Positions 6,677 through 8,406 of a stretch of DNA of 8,406 nucleotides are shown here, piece after piece. The notes beneath the pieces were generated by a model. That model had not been told where the DNA came from. It made no database searches and worked only from the letters and a program-made list of their open reading frames with translations. This DNA is from Candidatus Cloacimonas sp. 4484_275. GTDB lineage: Bacteria; Cloacimonadota; Cloacimonadia; Cloacimonadales; TCS61. The stretch spans positions 1 through 8,406 of the forward strand of contig NATF01000107.1 of NCBI GenBank assembly GCA_002085205.1, in the 5' to 3' direction. The translations under genes were made by a program, and so were the position numbers. The first letter of the stretch is position 1. Every line of letters begins with the position of its first letter.

Positions 6677-7234
6677 CTATTCAAAATCCGATTTGGCAAT
6701 TTCAAACTGGTTCAAAGCGCCGGTTTTCTTCAAATTATCGGCAAGCAATTTGGAAAAAACGCCTGCCAAAAGTGCTCCGCTGAGCAGAAAGCCGCCCAAT
6801 TGCATTAGATTAAATGTTACCGATAAAATTCCGTATTTGTAATAAAAATAATCGAGTAAATAGGAGAAAAAGGCGGAAATAATACCGGCTGACATCAAAT
6901 AAAAAACATTCCATTTTTTATAGCCGAGAATCAGAAAAAATATTTCCACCGGAACGCCTTGCACAACTCCCCAAAGCAAAGAAGTTATTCCCCAACGAGC
7001 GATAAATCCTTGAATGAAAGCGGCAATAATTTCTCCCAAAATTGCGCTGCCGGGTTTTCGAATAATGTACGGAAAAAAAATTGCTCCCATCAACCAAATT
7101 CCCGCCAGCAGATATTTCATTCCCAGAGGTTCCAAAAAAGGTTTGAAAATGTCGTAAAAAAATGTATATCCCCACCAAAATACTCCCAAAGCGGCGGAAA
7201 CAACGGCAATAAAAACAACTTCCGTAATTTTCAT
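6677..7234 (-). CDS. ykoE: ECF transporter substrate-binding S component, YkoE family (thiamine/HMP)
   Basis: A 185-aa integral membrane protein with five to six helices, close to the family length of about 200. It starts with MKITEVVFIAVVSAALGVFW. Characteristic stretches are PYIIRKPGSAILGEIIAA (55-72), WGITSLLWGVVQGVPVEI (81-98), the DYFYYKYG turn (128-135) and the cytoplasmic end LLADNLKKTGAL (163-174). These match YkoE, the S subunit that in Bacillus subtilis imports the thiamine precursor hydroxymethylpyrimidine or thiamine with YkoD and YkoC. The gene order ykoE-ykoD-ykoC matches that operon. The ATG at 7234 has GGGGAG (7251-7246) 11 bases upstream, a rather long spacing. It is the first gene of a minus-strand run, with 163 bases separating it from glgP. 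The substrate is inferred from the family only; no TPP riboswitch supports it here. Confidence 0.88.
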   Translation of the reverse strand: MKITEVVFIAVVSAALGVFWWGYTFFYDIFKPFLEPLGMKYLLAGIWLMGAIFFPYIIRKPGSAILGEIIAAFIQGFIARWGITSLLWGVVQGVPVEIFFLILGYKKWNVFYLMSAGIISAFFSYLLDYFYYKYGILSVTFNLMQLGGFLLSGALLAGVFSKLLADNLKKTGALNQFEIAKSDFE

Positions 7235-7350
7235 ATCTTTTTCTTCTCCCCTTTATTGAAGTTTTTTTTCGGCTTTGTTCCGTCAATTTTTTTCGGGATG
7301 AAAACACCAAAAAGTTATGCGGGAAAACACAAAAAATTTGCGGCAAATAA
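7235..7350 (-). promoter_or_regulatory. Leader region of ykoE, presumed promoter; no riboswitch recognised
   Basis: This gap must hold the promoter of ykoEDC-radA if the upstream terminator works. On the minus strand a TTGACG hexamer occurs about 55 bases ahead of the ATG, but no good -10 box lies 16-18 bases from it, so the promoter is not firmly placed. I looked for the conserved TPP-riboswitch elements (CUGAGA, and CUGAUCUGGAUAAUGCC-like sequence) and saw none. Confidence 0.35.
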
Positions 7351-7386
7351 AAAACCGGACGCCTGTGAAAATCGGAGTCCGGTTTT
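7351..7386 (-). terminator. Rho-independent terminator after the alpha-glucan phosphorylase gene
   Basis: A perfect 10-bp inverted repeat, AAAACCGGAC (7351-7360) with GTCCGGTTTT (7377-7386), encloses a 16-base loop. Read on the minus strand the stem ends in a run of Ts, about 11 bases past the phosphorylase stop. The arms begin with A and end with T on both strands, so it could act bidirectionally, but no plus-strand gene approaches it. Confidence 0.88.
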
Positions 7387-7397
7387 GGTAATCTATT

Positions 7398-8406
7398 TTA
7401 ATAAAACCATTTTACATATTCGTAAAATTCTTTGTAACAGCAATTTTTCGGTTTGATTCTGACATTAAAACTTTGCTTTCCGGAACCGGAAACGGTGAGC
7501 GAACCTTTATATTCCACCACATTATTTTTTTTATGAACAAATTCAAGCGGAACAATCAGGAAGTTTTCCTCGTTTTGGCGGTAGAAAATTTCCACCTGAA
7601 CATATTCTTCCGACAAACCGTCGATATCGATTTTAACAGTTAAATTCAATACTTCGCCGCTTTGAAGAACCATATTTTCGGGGGAATCAATCGAAACATC
7701 CAGAAACTTTATTTTTTGCCAGTGTTTTGCAAGTTCGGTTTTGGTTTGTTCCAATTTTTTCAGATTGGCAAAATCATCCTTTGAAATATAGGTAACTTCT
7801 TGAGCACCGGGCAAATAAAATTCATTGAGGTATTCCTTCAAAACTCTGTGCATATTAAAATTCTTTCCCACATCATAAATTGCCCGCTTCATCATTTTAA
7901 CCCAATTTTCCGGAATTCCGTTCTGGTTCTGTTGATAAAAAAGCGGAATGATTTCATTTTCCAGTTTTTCGTAAATTTCGTTTGCTTCCAATTTGTTGCG
8001 AATTTCGTCATCGGTAATATTTTCTCCGGAAATAATCGACCAACCGTTTTCACCGTTAAAACATTCGGGCCACCAACCATCCGGAACGCTAAAATTCAAA
8101 ACGCCGTTCATTCCTGCTTTCATACCGGAAGTCCCGCTTGCTTCCAACGGTTTTTTGGGATTGTTTAACCAAACATCCACTCCTTGCACCAAATGACGAG
8201 CCACATTCATATCATAATTTTCCACGAACACGAATCGGTCTTCCACTTTGTTATCTCTGGCAAAATCAATGAGTTGCTTTATCATCTCCTTGCCTTTTTC
8301 ATCGGCGGGATGAGCTTTTCCGGCAAATATAAACTGAACCGGTTGTAATTATGATTCAAAATTTCGTTAATCCGTTTGATTCCTTCACCGCCGCTTTTGT
8401 GAATCA
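7398..8406 (-). pseudogene. glgP: Alpha-glucan (glycogen/maltodextrin) phosphorylase, C-terminal part, 5'-partial, frameshifted near 8340
   Basis: The family releases glucose-1-phosphate from alpha-1,4-glucans using pyridoxal phosphate. The C-terminal third is visible: VQFIFAGKAHPADEKGKE, then ENYDMNVARHLVQGVDVWL, NNPKKPLEASGTSGMKAGMN with the PLP-binding lysine in SGMKAG, and VPDGWWPE. It resembles the roughly 850-residue alpha-glucan phosphorylases of the TIGR02094 type rather than classical muscle/E. coli phosphorylase. A beta-rich C-terminal domain (VQVEIFYRQ, then FNVRIKPKN...WFY) ends at 7398. The continuous frame runs from 8348 to 7398, behind TAA 8351-8349. Upstream of about 8340 the homologous reading (GEGIKRINEILNHNYN) is in another frame. 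A loss of 1 base, or of 4 bases between short CCG repeats, would explain this. ATG 8285 is internal to the domain and not a true start. The gene continues off the right edge. Confidence 0.9.

Noticed and set aside
6918..7346. Alternative minus-strand frame overlapping ykoE and its leader
   Set aside because: The ykoE frame carries clear family motifs; this frame is a low-complexity, basic shadow of it.
7235..7400. TPP riboswitch upstream of ykoE
   Set aside because: Neither the CUGAGA element nor the second conserved core was found on the minus strand; the only strong fold is the terminator at 7351-7386.

Overview
This is an AT-rich bacterial window with densely packed genes. It has two convergent halves: plus-strand genes fill roughly 1-3533 and minus-strand genes fill 3538-8406. 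I see no tRNA, rRNA, insertion sequence, CRISPR array or phage gene. The taxon cannot be fixed from sequence alone. Lon, a MeaB-type GTPase (which implies B12-dependent methylmalonyl-CoA metabolism), a YkoEDC-type ECF vitamin transporter and an alpha-glucan phosphorylase together fit an anaerobic, fermentative, uncultured lineage such as Cloacimonadota, but that is only a low-confidence guess.

Plus strand: the window opens inside lon (ATP-dependent protease La; its N-terminus lies off the left edge). The gene is broken at about 687-866 by two repeat-associated lesions. A 33-bp direct repeat moves the reading out of the ATPase frame, and an 8-bp tandem duplication moves it again before the protease domain. 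After the lon stop, overlapping by one base, comes a 77-aa DUF4911-like protein. Its end overlaps meaB, the GTPase that chaperones methylmalonyl-CoA mutase. An SLC13/ArsB-NhaD-like membrane permease with a TTG start and a strong Shine-Dalgarno follows, and this half ends only 4 bases from the convergent radA.

Minus strand, in transcription order from the right edge: the C-terminal part of an alpha-glucan (glycogen) phosphorylase, with a frameshift near 8340; a symmetric rho-independent terminator; then a tight ykoE-ykoD-ykoC-radA run. YkoE is the substrate-binding S component, YkoD the double ABC ATPase and YkoC the T component of an ECF transporter for thiamine or its hydroxymethylpyrimidine precursor. 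RadA is the recombination and branch-migration ATPase. No TPP riboswitch is visible ahead of ykoE.

The most notable feature is not a new system. It is a concentration of small lesions: three frame-breaking events (two in lon, one in glgP) plus apparent in-frame losses in ykoD (signature, Walker B and H-switch of the first ATPase domain) and in the permease (two conserved segments). MeaB, RadA, YkoE and the small DUF4911-like gene look intact. Either the genome is decaying, or the contig carries assembly errors around short repeats. Separately, the hexamer TTCCGG/CCGGAA occurs about 32 times, roughly ten times chance, evenly on both strands relative to coding direction.
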